Source of the DNA: Turritopsis dohrnii
Lineage: Eukaryota > Cnidaria > Hydrozoa > Anthoathecata > Oceaniidae
Direction of reading: 5' to 3'
Length of the DNA: 64,000 nt
NCBI GenBank assembly: GCA_027922465.2
Contig: BQMF02000121.1
Coordinates: forward strand, 434,001-498,000
The position numbers were made by a program, and so were the translations under genes. This document shows positions 1 to 10,210 of this stretch, piece by piece (positions within the stretch are counted from its first letter, which is position 1; the number at the start of each line of letters is the position of its first letter). The notes beneath the pieces were generated by a model. That model was not told the origin of the DNA and made no database searches. It saw only the letters and a list, made by a program, of their open reading frames with translations.

Positions 1-2807
1 TTTCACCTAATGCGCATGCGTTTTTATTTTTAATGATAATCACTTGACATTTTTCAGCCTGTTTTGTTAGAATAATTTTTTTTCGATGTGACAAAATCAT
101 TCAGGTGAACGAAGCCAATTTGCTTTTCTGGGTTAATTTTTCTTCATTTTTCTTCATTGAAGATAAAAGTTTCGTATCTTCAACATGATCAGAATGAAGA
201 TCAAAAAGTTCCAAAACGTATACACAAAAGCGTAGTCTGTTTTGAATAATTCATGTTTATGACATCACGTTCTGACATCTTCGTGTCTTTGCTTACTTGA
301 GCCTATTTGCACGCTTCATCGAGTTATGTCGTTGTTATGTCTGACTTGGAAAGTAAACACACGAATACTGTTATCCCAGAAATTGGATCGGAACCCGATA
401 ATTAGATCCGTTTTGAGGAAATCCAGAAGGGCGGTCCAAGCTATGTAAAATTTATGCTTGTGTTTCTGAAATTGAAAGAGAGTAAACGTGTCTGCTGAAG
501 CGCTTATGTCTTGGCCATTTCACCGTTGCTTCATGGTTTCAGGATTATTTTTTGGAAGGATTTTTAAGGAAGCTCTTCAAATTTTTTTTTCGCTTGTGAG
601 AGAAGTTGATGGTTAGACATGAATCCTGGATTATTAAGCTGCAGAATCCAAGAAATGGTCGCTTTGCTATCTCATTTCACTGAGCTGTCATGTTCATATC
701 TGCCCAATAACATAACAACTGAATCAGATCGTTCGATTTAATAAGCCATCTTCTTAAACTACTAACTTCTTTCTTCTTCAGTACAGTTTGAATCACGTGG
801 TTCGTGTGATTTGGTGTAACAGACCACAATAACATGACGACGGGACCTGATCAACCTGATAGCGTTTTTATGTAACTCAGTCGATTCGTTACAAAAAATT
901 TATAACGTTCGGCTTTGTGTAACCGTGTAACTGGAGCATGGATTTAGATTTTACATTTCTCGATTTCATATTTTTTTAGTGTAACCGCACTTTACTTTCA
1001 TAATTATCGTGTTATCCCATCGAAAGAGACAGAGACAGTGCAGTATTACAAATAATCTTCCAAGATAAATTTTGTGCATCATTAGTCCTTTATAGCCTTA
1101 ATGTTCAAATGGAATTCCACATTCCAAAAGTAAAACCTCTGATAATCCAACATATAAAGGAGAATCTTTCAAGAAAGACAAAAATATACAAATGTTTAAA
1201 ATGTTATTAATCCGGAACTTTCTACAATGTTGACAATAATTTCTAATTATGTTAACCTTTTCCTGATTTAGCTAAGAAGATATGATACATCTTCAGTTAA
1301 ATTAGAAACTAGCCAGCTTTGTCTCAACGTTGTGAAAATCAATTTCAATTTATCTGTTATACGGTACCCTAATTAACATGCCTACCCTAAAAAATGCATT
1401 TAGCATTGTGACTACTTAACGTCTTAGTTTTATTTTGTTGTAATTTATTTCATTTAATTTAAGGTCTCTATTAGATTTCTCTAAAAGGGGCATTCCTTCT
1501 TATTTTTGAAGTGAATATGTTTTAAGTTTCATTGGGTGAGTGTTTCGTCAAATTGCAAATTACGTGTAGCTGTGGTAGACTTTGTGAGAGAAAGATAAGA
1601 TAAAGTTGCATATATTAGAAATTTTAAGCATGTTTACTCTCAGTTCCTGTTTGCAGAAAATGACAACAGGTCTTGGGAAGAATTTTTATTACACCAGGAG
1701 CAAAATTCAGTTTATGCTACAAAACTTTTTTGTCAAGCAACTGCTTCATTTTTGGAAATAGACATTTTTGTAAACACCGGGAACTGTAGCAGGCAGCATC
1801 CATATAATTGTATTAGTTCTCATTGGGAAATTGTCCCATCAAATGCTTCATCTCCGAATACTGTGTTTGCAAATTATATAAAACTGGCAGATTGAGATGA
1901 GTCAACCAATCCAAACAGCGCATTTTAAGAGTTTTCCTTTATTAGCCAATGAAAACGACCAGCACCGAGGTTTCCCCAATAATAATCGTAAAAAGTGTCT
2001 CTGAGATCTTGGTCTCTTGAGATCGTTTGGGGCTACGTTGCATCTCCAAATACCCGGTTGGCTTGCAACTGACTGGCAATCTGCAAACAAAAACTTCATA
2101 AGACTTCACAGACATCCCAAATATTTCAATTTCAATATAATCATCTTATGCTGTCCTTCGTTTGTTTTTCCTTCATTGTATTCATTCAGAAAATCCAAAC
2201 GTTATCGAGATTTTTCTGAGAATTTTCTGACAAGTTGTAGAAAGATTCAAGTAGTTATGTACCGTTCCCTTTCGATAGTGTATACGGTTAAGGTGGCAAT
2301 AGACTTTTTAACCAATCCCAACAAATTACATCTTTATCTTATGTAATTAGAAATTTATCAAATTGACAACAACGTTCGATTTTTCCCCAGTTGCGTGGTT
2401 TGGTTATTTTATTCCACGCAATATTCTAAAGAACTAAGTCGATCGTTGTAGAAGTCGTCTACTGGAGATTCGCCTTCAATTAAGTATCATTTATGAGTTT
2501 TCTATACTGCATGTGTAAAAGCTTTCAAAAGTATTTTTCTGCGTGAATTTTAATTGACTTCCTTCAGCGTCAATAAGAAAGCTGGAGGGCTTATTTAAAG
2601 AGATGCCTAGACAAGCGTACACAGATGACTCGGTCTGGAGCAGCTGCTTCCTCTCTACCAAAGTGTAAATACTTTGATCAGATGGCTTCTCTCTACGAAA
2701 AAACAGCGACCGTCCTTCTGATAGCAACGTACCAATGATGTGTATGTAGCTGGGTATTTTTACACCACCATCATCACCTTTTAATAGTTTCTACAACTAC
2801 GCTTAAG
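1..2807. other. AT-rich intergenic sequence, no gene seen
   Basis: I see no coding exon chain, RNA gene or clear transposon terminus here. The short open frames (for example around 2017-2346 plus and 2491-2727 minus) have low-complexity or random-looking translations and no supporting splice sites or homology that I recognise. Confidence 0.5.
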
Positions 2808-3482
2808 GCCGGAGCAAACGTGTCAAACTTTTTCATCAAACTGCGTCAAATTAGTTTGATGAGCGCTTTGATGAAAATTCGAATTTTTGATGAAAACAGA
2901 AAATTCCATTTGAAGTGTCATCAAACTGATTCCATCAAATAATATAAAGTCCATTCATTCTGAAAATTAAAATGGCCGAGTTAACAGCTAGTATATTATT
3001 ACTGTCAGAACTAGTTGATTCTGATGATGAAAAACCTCGCCCAGGTAAAACAAGAAATTGGATGAAAAGAAGAAGTGAGAAGGATTATTATAGTAACATT
3101 ATAAAAGAATTGCGATTAGAAGATCGGTTTGGTTTCAAGGATATGTTTCGAATGGATGTTGTCGATTTTGAATACGTTTTTTCGTAAATTTCCGATTTGA
3201 TAACTTCACATTCGAAAACATTCGAAAAACACTCCACCTTTGCTGTTTTGCACTAAACGGCCGTGATAAATTAACGTTATCTGATGAAATATTGTCTCAA
3301 ACGCGTCAAACAGCAAATTTTAGTTTGATGGAGGCAATTTTGTCTGATGCAAAGTTTGTTCCCAAACAAACTTCATCAAACTCCATTAAACTGGATTTTT
3401 TTTCTTCTTTTTACTTTTTTTCAAAAACATGTTTCCTCTCAAACGTATCAAATAGTTTGTCAAACTGGCTAGTTTGATAGAG
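2808..3482 (+). mobile_element. PIF/Harbinger-type element remnant
   Basis: The left end begins GGCCGGAGCAAACG directly after a TAA trinucleotide, the usual PIF/Harbinger target duplication. Both flanks are full of subterminal repeats of the type CATCAAACT / AGTTTGATG, on either side of a short HARBI1-like open frame. A matching right terminus is not visible, so the copy is probably truncated or internally deleted. Assignment rests on the TAA flank plus the coding fragment. Confidence 0.55.
2972..3187 (+). pseudogene. HARBI1-like transposase N-terminal fragment
   Basis: An ATG-started 71-codon frame contains RRSEKDYY and KELRLEDRFGFKDMFRMD, which resemble the N-terminal 'RSEKGYY...LRLED...RM' stretch of Harbinger-type (HARBI1) nucleases. 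It stops before any DDE catalytic segment. In-frame sequence beyond the stop shows no transposase core, so this is a truncated or internally deleted copy. It sits between the inverted AGTTTGATG-type repeats of the surrounding element. Confidence 0.5.
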
Positions 3483-4344
3483 TTTTATGAACAAGCTTTC
3501 TGGAGAAGAGTTAAGTTATTAAGAGAATAAAAGAAAAACCTGCCATTAGTAAACAATAAAAAGACTGGTAAGAAATTCGTGATAAGATACCCTTCTACAA
3601 ATGTCTGTATCACCCTCTTGAGAAGGTCACCCAGCCTGAGCCTGAAATACTCACTATTGCTTCATTCCTATTTTGAGAAAATTGTCGCTTAAAAAGAAAC
3701 GGGTGGTTAAAATAAAAATTAGTCAGTTTAGGAACCGCAGAGCAGGGTGTCCAAGGGGGGTGGGGGCGTACAACTCGGTTTTATGGGCCATAAAATAGCT
3801 TCTTAATTAATTCTTAGTTTGTCCAGAATGGGACTCGAACTTGAAACTGAACACGTTCTCGTATGCCACCACTATGCTCGCTGAAAATGCAAAAACCATC
3901 TTAAGAGCACCTTCAAAAATTGTTCATTGCAGTTCCGTGACAATCGAAACTTAGGCTGATTCAACACCTTTTAACTTCTTCTAATTTCGTTATATTGAAT
4001 TTTGCTCAGCCAAGCACGAAATTACCTTTTACAGTACAAAATGGACTGTATACGCGAATTTTATATCAGTTTGAATTTTTTATCATGCGACAATTTTTCG
4101 AACAACTGTGAAAGAGGTAGACCACATAAACTCCTCGTAAGAGCAAGGTTCATATGGGCATTAGGTTAGACAGTCAACAAGACTGCGTCAAGTCAATTGA
4201 AAAAATAAATTGGCAAAGAAAAGATAAAATTTTTTTACAAACTAGTGTCATATTTACAAGAAAATGGAAAAAACGTGAATGTACATATCGCCATCAAATC
4301 ATTACCATTAGCAGAGACGAAAGAAATTTCATTTTTTTGTTATC
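3483..4344. other. Intergenic; possible tRNA-derived relic at 3826-3890
   Basis: No gene is evident. On the minus strand about 3826-3890 contains GTTCGAGTCCC, a good RNA polymerase III B-box, preceded about 40 nt upstream by TAGTGGTGGCATACGAG, which is tRNA-like. The T-arm does not pair well, so a functional tRNA is unlikely; a tRNA-derived SINE remnant is possible but weakly supported. Confidence 0.3.
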
Positions 4345-5103
4345 CTAATCACCTAAGTATGTTTTAACATCACAATATCCACTTTGCTTTGCTAAATGTA
4401 TAAGAATGCCAGTAGCCCTTCGACCACGTTTCTTCATGCAAAAGCTGCAGTTACAGATACCTCGGCATGGTGGGCACGACCAGTTGTCATCCAACAGAGC
4501 ATCTTTCACGCTCTCACCGTACCGATTACGTAAGCAAGGACCACAAAATTGACCCCTCACACCGACACAATCTTCTCGCTTACACACGGTTTTCGTGTCG
4601 ATGGTTTTCTGGCGACATTGGTGACAGGTACTCCCGTACTCTCCGTCGTAGATCTTTTCGCTGGTATGCTCAGCAATATCTTCGATCGCACCCGGTTCGC
4701 TCTTCATCACGGTCTTTCGACGCTTCGGTGATTCAGCTTCGCGGAAACTATTGCATCTCCGTTTGGAAGCCATTTTCCTTTGAATTTTGTCCCAGTTCCC
4801 AAACCAAATGCCAGTCCTCCTCCTTTCTGTTTCTTTGTCTTCTTGATAGTCCTCCTCCTCATTGTCGCTGTTGTATTCGTCACGTTTCGCAGCAATGCGC
4901 GAAGACTTTCTTGGTGACGTCACAACAGGTTTTCGCCGGACTGTTCTACGCCTTCCGATCGGACTTGCAGCAGGACTATCGCGTAAACTGATTTTTCCGT
5001 TTGGGAAAAGTTCCTTGAAAACTTCTTGGTTGCGTTTGATGTTTTTCAGCCTTTCGACTTCGATTTCACTTAGTTCTCCTTGAAGTTGATGAATTGTGTT
5101 CAT
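4345..5103 (-). CDS. CDCA7: CDCA7-like zinc-finger protein (CDCA7/CDCA7L family)
   Basis: Single-exon 252-residue protein. The C-terminal 95 residues (about 158-252) form the CDCA7 cysteine-rich domain (zf-4CXXC_R1): CHQC, then paired cysteines through CGPC, then [13 protein letters not shown] and the RRATG tail. The N-terminal half is basic and Ser/Arg-rich ([10 protein letters not shown]) with an acidic patch. In vertebrates CDCA7 recruits the remodeller HELLS to nucleosomal DNA and supports maintenance of DNA methylation; the same nuclear role is inferred here. I start at 5103 rather than the in-frame ATG at 5163, because a 3' splice site (TAATTTTAG) lies 7 nt upstream of 5103, suggesting a 5'UTR or trans-splice acceptor. 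It has no introns, unlike BRCA1 or CFAP69 in this window, so retrocopy origin is possible. The reading frame is intact. Confidence 0.88.
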   Translation of the reverse strand: MNTIHQLQGELSEIEVERLKNIKRNQEVFKELFPNGKISLRDSPAASPIGRRRTVRRKPVVTSPRKSSRIAAKRDEYNSDNEEEDYQEDKETERRRTGIWFGNWDKIQRKMASKRRCNSFREAESPKRRKTVMKSEPGAIEDIAEHTSEKIYDGEYGSTCHQCRQKTIDTKTVCKREDCVGVRGQFCGPCLRNRYGESVKDALLDDNWSCPPCRGICNCSFCMKKRGRRATGILIHLAKQSGYCDVKTYLGD

Positions 5104-5336
5104 TGTAAATCTAAAATTAAAGTATGTCTCAACAAAATTAACACAAATGTCCAGGCACTTCATTTCCAGAATTCTGAATTCGGCTTAATCTTTTGTTTAA
5201 TGAACTAACAGCATTTAACTTTAATATTAATTAACAGATCAACCGACCCAGAATATTTGAATTTGAATCAGATATCAATGAATTCTTCACTAGTATAAAA
5301 CAAAAGTGGAATTCAATTAATGAATTCTTCACTAAT

Positions 5337-5783
5337 CAGGGATTTTTCCAAGCACTTTTAGTTACTACTGTCTTTCGTAGAGAAGATTGAGTTTTACAGT
5401 CCAGGAAGCTTCATAATTTTAGAGATTTCAATCTCCACAAACAGGCCTTGTCATGAGAGGCATGCATAGGGAGTTGGAAACTAAGATGTTTTTATTTCAT
5501 TGAATAATGTTTTCATATCCTTTCCTTAGGTGAGGAAATGAATGCGTATAACAAAGGAAATTTCAAAATTACCTTAGGAACGGTGGTCATTCTCCCTAGC
5601 AACAGATTATTTGATGAATAGGCCTAATTACTCTCTCAAAACATGTTTTTAAATACTATATACATATTAAAGAGCTTAAAAATGTTTAATTGACAATGAA
5701 TGATTGAGTTTCTGAACTCAATTCAAGATTGAGTTTTAACTACTGGTAAACGGTAGTTGGAAAGTGTTTGGAAAAATCCCTGC
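5337..5783. mobile_element. Non-autonomous hAT-like TIR element A
   Basis: Inverted termini CAGGGATTTTTCCAAGCACT and its near-complement (two differences in about 23) bound about 447 bp without coding capacity. The 5-bp sequence CTAAT flanks both ends. A tandem copy of the target lies just upstream at about 5279-5310 (…TTCACTAGTATAAAAC…), giving an 'empty site' that matches the filled site with the element and one CTAAT removed. This supports real transposition with a 5-bp duplication. The CAGGG terminus suggests hAT. An internal block (about 5460-5625) is shared with the neighbouring element B. Confidence 0.7.
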
Positions 5784-6081
5784 TAATATAAAACAAAAGT
5801 ATACAACAGAAACTTTTAAAAACTTCCTCTAGGATCTTTCAATGGTTGATTCTCAAAACACTGATGGACCTTCACCGCACCACTTGCTGATTTCATCAAA
5901 CAAACATTCTTATATATAAATAAAATCTATTATAACTAAAACATTTACTCAATATCTTCTCAGGTAACAATTTGTACATGACCTTTTCTTTATTTCAAAT
6001 ATTTATTTGCAAAACACAGTATAGTCATGTCAACATTTAAAGTACTGTTCTTCTTTCGAACTACTTTCATAGACATTTGTC

Positions 6082-6733
6082 AGCGCTGCAAATAATTTTC
6101 TTACACCAGCCGGTCATCCTGATCATTAAAAGTCAAAATCTGCCGGTCGCATGGCTATATTGCCGGTCAAGTCAAACTCGAAACATGTAAACATTCCATT
6201 TCACTGTTATTGTAAAGGGAGCTAGAGACTAAGAGGCTTTTTAATTTCATTGAATGACACGAAAACAAGTACTGCTGGTACCACTTATGTTTTCATATTC
6301 TTTCGTTAGGTGAACAATAGAATCCATATAACGGAGGAAATTTCAAAATTACCTTAGCAACGGTGGCCGTTCTCCCTAGCAACAAAAAATTGGTGAATAA
6401 TCAATTAATATACCTAAGTTATCCTTCGTTGTCCATTGAGCACAGAAACAAATATAGTTGAGCATGTTCTAGTTCTTATAAATAGTTGAGCATGTTTTTA
6501 AAGAGTATCTTCGTGCGCTATTAAAAGCGCGTCTTGCCTAACTCTAGGAGCGTTATAAAGATCGCTATCCCTTGCTATCAAGCACTCATCGTATTTCACA
6601 AAATCTGATGGTCCTTTCGTTTCAATAAATTAATTCTGACCGGTCAAGTTGATCAACCATAAGAAAAAATACATGATCAAGTGCCTTATATTGCCGGTCA
6701 TTGACCGCTGACCGCCCGTTATTTGCAGCGCTG
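6082..6733. mobile_element. Non-autonomous hAT-like TIR element B
   Basis: Termini CAGCGCTGCAAATAA (6082-6096) and TTATTTGCAGCGCTG (6719-6733) are perfect 15-bp inverted repeats. Several GCCGGTCA motifs lie just inside both ends. The 6-bp ATTTGT flanks both sides and may be the target duplication. There is no coding capacity. The internal block about 6217-6385 is homologous to about 5460-5625 of element A, although the termini differ. Confidence 0.7.
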
Positions 6734-7181
6734 ATTTGTTAACCTTTCATCAGAACATATGAACATTTGCTTTAGAAAAAATATCATATCAGCAAAGATA
6801 GTTAGAGTTGTAAGAAAATTAAATTTGACTTAAATAATATAAAATGCACTTCTTCGATGAGTGCTCTCAGAGATATTTTTTTGGAAACCTACTACGCTGA
6901 CCAGTGTTTCTGATAGTGATGAAGAAGTGAAAGGAATAATAGATACAATGAGTGAAAAAGTTTCCTCTTGCTTGGATGAAAAATCCAATTCCATAAATGC
7001 CATGTATGTGTTGTCTAGAAGTTGCAGTATTAAATGACAAAACAGAGCTGCATAATATTCACTCATTGTTCCTATGCAGTGGGATAATTAGAAGTAAATA
7101 AAATCTTTAAAACAAGGCCATATATACCTGTTGGCATGTAGTCACAGCAGCGCTGCTATTGCACTTTTGTACCCTCGCCCA
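6734..7181. other. Intergenic, nothing recognised
   Basis: No coding, RNA or repeat feature that I can support; a 78-codon minus-strand open frame here has no recognisable similarity and no gene context. Confidence 0.4.
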
Positions 7182-7328
7182 ATAATATTATTCATGACTC
7201 TGATGCAGAATTTCACGCTGATTACCTGAACCAGAGTCCCAAAATCAACAGGTTAGGGTTAGGGTCAGGGTTAGGTTTAGATCTCAAAAAGCAGCGTTAA
7301 TTTTGCATCAGAATCATGAATAATATTA
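7182..7328. repeat. Inverted-repeat element with telomere-like TTAGGG core
   Basis: Arms of about 30 bp (7182-7212 and 7299-7328; two mismatches) are perfect enough to fold back. Between them lies GGTTAGGGTTAGGGTCAGGG followed by TTAGG-type sequence (7251-7279). The arms are unrelated to the other telomere-core element at 8874-9065. Confidence 0.65.
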
Positions 7329-7552
7329 GGGGTATGAAATGGTGTGCAATGGTGCCGCCTACTACATACACAAGCAGAGCGCCGCCTTGCACAAATAACA
7401 CTGCATTTCGAAAGAAATTATACAAAGTGAATTGTCAAGGAATGAAACAGTGGCAACCCTGATACATTTATCTTCTTAGAGCTTTGACAGATAAAGAAAT
7501 GTAGAGAAAATCAAAATTCACTTTTCATTATGTATTATTTTAGCCACACCAT

Positions 7553-7578
7553 TAAGTAAGTAAGTAAGTAAGTAAGTA
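7553..7578 (+). repeat. (TAAG)n microsatellite
   Basis: About six perfect TAAG tetranucleotides in a row. Such tails can mark the 3' end of CR1/L2-type LINEs, but no coding relic is attached. Confidence 0.8.
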
Positions 7579-7894
7579 AATATATTTTCCTGTTATACGA
7601 TAATAAATAGTCTACAAGCATATAAATACAAAATATATACAGAGGGAAAGCCATAGAAATTGCAGGGCGCTAGGGGAGTCTACGGCAACCTGTGGGGATT
7701 CTTGAGGATAATAGTTGGTTGTAAATGAATTAATTCTAGATAAGAAGAATTAGGAATTACGTCTGGTGACAGTGTCTCTACCGCAAGCTCACAGGAATCA
7801 TAGCATCACAAAAATTAGGAGTGGGGTTGTGGAGCTGAAGAAAAAGATAATCAAATGTGATCAACATCATCAGGTATAGCTATCTAAGAAATAT

Positions 7895-7962
7895 TTATAT
7901 AAAGAGGTTATATAAAGAGGTTTATATAAAGAGGTTATATAAAGAGGTTATATAAAGAGGTT
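7895..7962 (+). repeat. Minisatellite, about 13-14 bp unit x5
   Basis: Five near-perfect head-to-tail copies of TTATATAAAGAGG in otherwise non-coding sequence. Confidence 0.85.
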
Positions 7963-8873
7963 TCAATAAGCTAGCTAATGACCAAAAATGAGTGCTGTTG
8001 TTAAATGTGTTTTGTGACTCATCATACATCCTATTCTTTTCGATGAACATTTATACCCTGCAGCTAAGAAATCTACCTTATGATCGCTTAAAAGAAACTG
8101 CAAGAGTCAAAAGTTTTTAGTCCAACGTCTTCCTCATCCAACAAGAACAGCGCACGTGCGCTTATGTCGCCCTGCATTGTGTAGTATTCGCACGAAAGAA
8201 ACACTCTTTGTCAAATGCGCCCAAAGGCGGTATTCTGCAAATCGCTGTGGGCATTGCTAAACTTTTGCATGCCATTTTATGTTTCAGTATAATTCACAAA
8301 TCAACATTTTCCAATTTTCAACAATACTCGCAAGATTTCTGGTGTTGTGAAGTGAGATAGCTCTAACATTTTTTATGGCCCTCTGGAGTTACAGGGTTTG
8401 TCACTGTTGGGCGTACTGAATTACCTTCCCGCGAAAACAAATTCGGAAAGCAAGACGTAAACATTTGTACAAAAAAATAAGAAGTCAGTTTAATATTTGT
8501 TACGGTGCTGTTTCATTTCGTATATGTATTTTCCAGGATGAACGGAGAATTATTAAGCATGGCCCCTTCAAAAAACTCATCCGTCTTCTTCTTTTATTGT
8601 TGTTTCTGAAAAGTACACTCTCTGGCGCTTGCTTGCGGCTACTAACTGATGCAGTTAAAAAATATTAGAAACAATTCAATTCGACTCAATGTTTCAATTA
8701 TTATTCTTATTAGTAAACACCAAATTCATAGAATTACTGAACAAATTGTATGAATTTTAAAGTGTCACTTTTTGTTTTGCTTTGGTTTGGAGAAGTATAA
8801 TTAAACATTTTGGCTCAAAAATTAGAGTTGATGTTTTGAGTTAGAGAAGCAGACTTTTCTAACTCTAGTAAGC
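7963..8873. other. Intergenic, nothing recognised
   Basis: I see no gene or structured element. A 67-codon open frame at 8465-8668 is unsupported. Confidence 0.4.
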
Positions 8874-9065
8874 TGTAGTAGAATATAATAACCCCTTAGA
8901 ATATTTTCACCACCCAACCCCCCCCCCCCCCCCCAACCCAACCCAACCCAACCTAACCCTAACCCTGACCCTCTAACCATAACAATAACAAAGAAAACCT
9001 AATAAGTCATAAGCGTAAACCACAGGGGGTGAAAATATTCTAAGGGGTCATTATTTTCTACCACA
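8874..9065. repeat. Inverted-repeat element with C-tract and telomere-like CCCTAA core
   Basis: Arms 8874-8910 and 9029-9065 pair at 34 of 37 positions. The centre holds a 17-nt C run (8918-8934), then CCCAA units, then CCTAACCCTAACCCTGACCC. It has the same architecture as 7182-7328 but different arms and the opposite strand for the telomere-like repeat. Confidence 0.7.
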
Positions 9066-10197
9066 AAACACTCACAAACACATGTGTTTCTGTCATTTTG
9101 TACACGTCAACTTATTCAAATTCAGGACAACCACAAATTGTGTGATAATAATATTATAATGATATATAAATAATGATATATAAATAATAAATAATTTAAT
9201 GATGCTGATTTATAATGTTAGTGTCATAAGATACTTCAGTCACCCGGTATTTGGGTGGAAAAAATTGTCAATGCTCTTATCCTATGATGAATGGCGTTCC
9301 TAGTATTGTGTATATATACAAATCAAAACCAACTACTTAGAAATTAAAGTTGCTACAGAAAAAAACCCTGAAATTTTTGTCTTGATATTTTATACTTAAA
9401 ATTTATGTTTATATTGCAAACAGGAATCATATGTATTTAGTCAGAGAAAGTCAAGATGAACAGGGGCTTTTTAAATTAAGTCTACTGGGAATGTCAGTAA
9501 ATGTCAGGTATTTTTTAGTGGTTTGGGGAAGGGTGAGGAAATGTTTGTGTAGCCATAGTTAAAATTTAATGTTGATAGCTAGACTGCTTTCTGCTTTTCT
9601 AGCCTGTTTTTGGTCTCAAATTCAAATAGTATCACCAAGGTATCGCCTTCAACAGTATCTACTAACAGCCTCTCACATTTCACTATCACTAACTCTTCTC
9701 CTGAATCGACTGACATGCAACCGCCATTTATATTAACAGACTCTACGGCCCTGATGATGGTCAACACTGTAAAGCTTTGACTTTTTATTTTACCTCATTG
9801 TACAAATTTCAATATAACTCAGTTAAATTTCTTTTCAAATTCTATTTTAAAAGCTAACTTGGGTGCTTTCATTTTCATTTTAGTAAAGCTCTAAAGCAAT
9901 AGTTTCTATTTTTTTCTTCTGCAAATTTTGTCCTTGGCCAATGCTATTGCCAGTCAAAATTTTTTGGGTGGCAAATTAGTGATATTCATGCCATTTTTTG
10001 TGACCCTCTTTAAAACTCTTTGCTTATAATTTTTTTCCTAATCTGTTATCTTCAAATAGCGCTTCATATATGCTGAATTTGCTAAAGTTTCTTCTAGTGA
10101 GGTCAAGTCAAGTCAAAGGAAGTATACGGGCAGCCTCTTGTTACGGTGTCTTTCTTGTTGTATATGTTTTGTGTTGATTCAAGGATTATTGTTTTAG
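9066..10197. other. Intergenic upstream of BRCA1
   Basis: AT-rich, with short ATAATGATATATAAAT-type repeats near 9160-9195. No gene is supported. A 3' splice site (TTATTGTTTTAG, ending at 10197) lies 13 nt before the BRCA1 ATG. Confidence 0.4.
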
Positions 10198-10210
10198 TTA
10201 ATCATAAAGA

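Noticed and set aside
3810..3890. tRNA gene on the minus strand
   Set aside because: A B-box is present but the T-stem and acceptor stem do not pair; kept only as a possible SINE relic.
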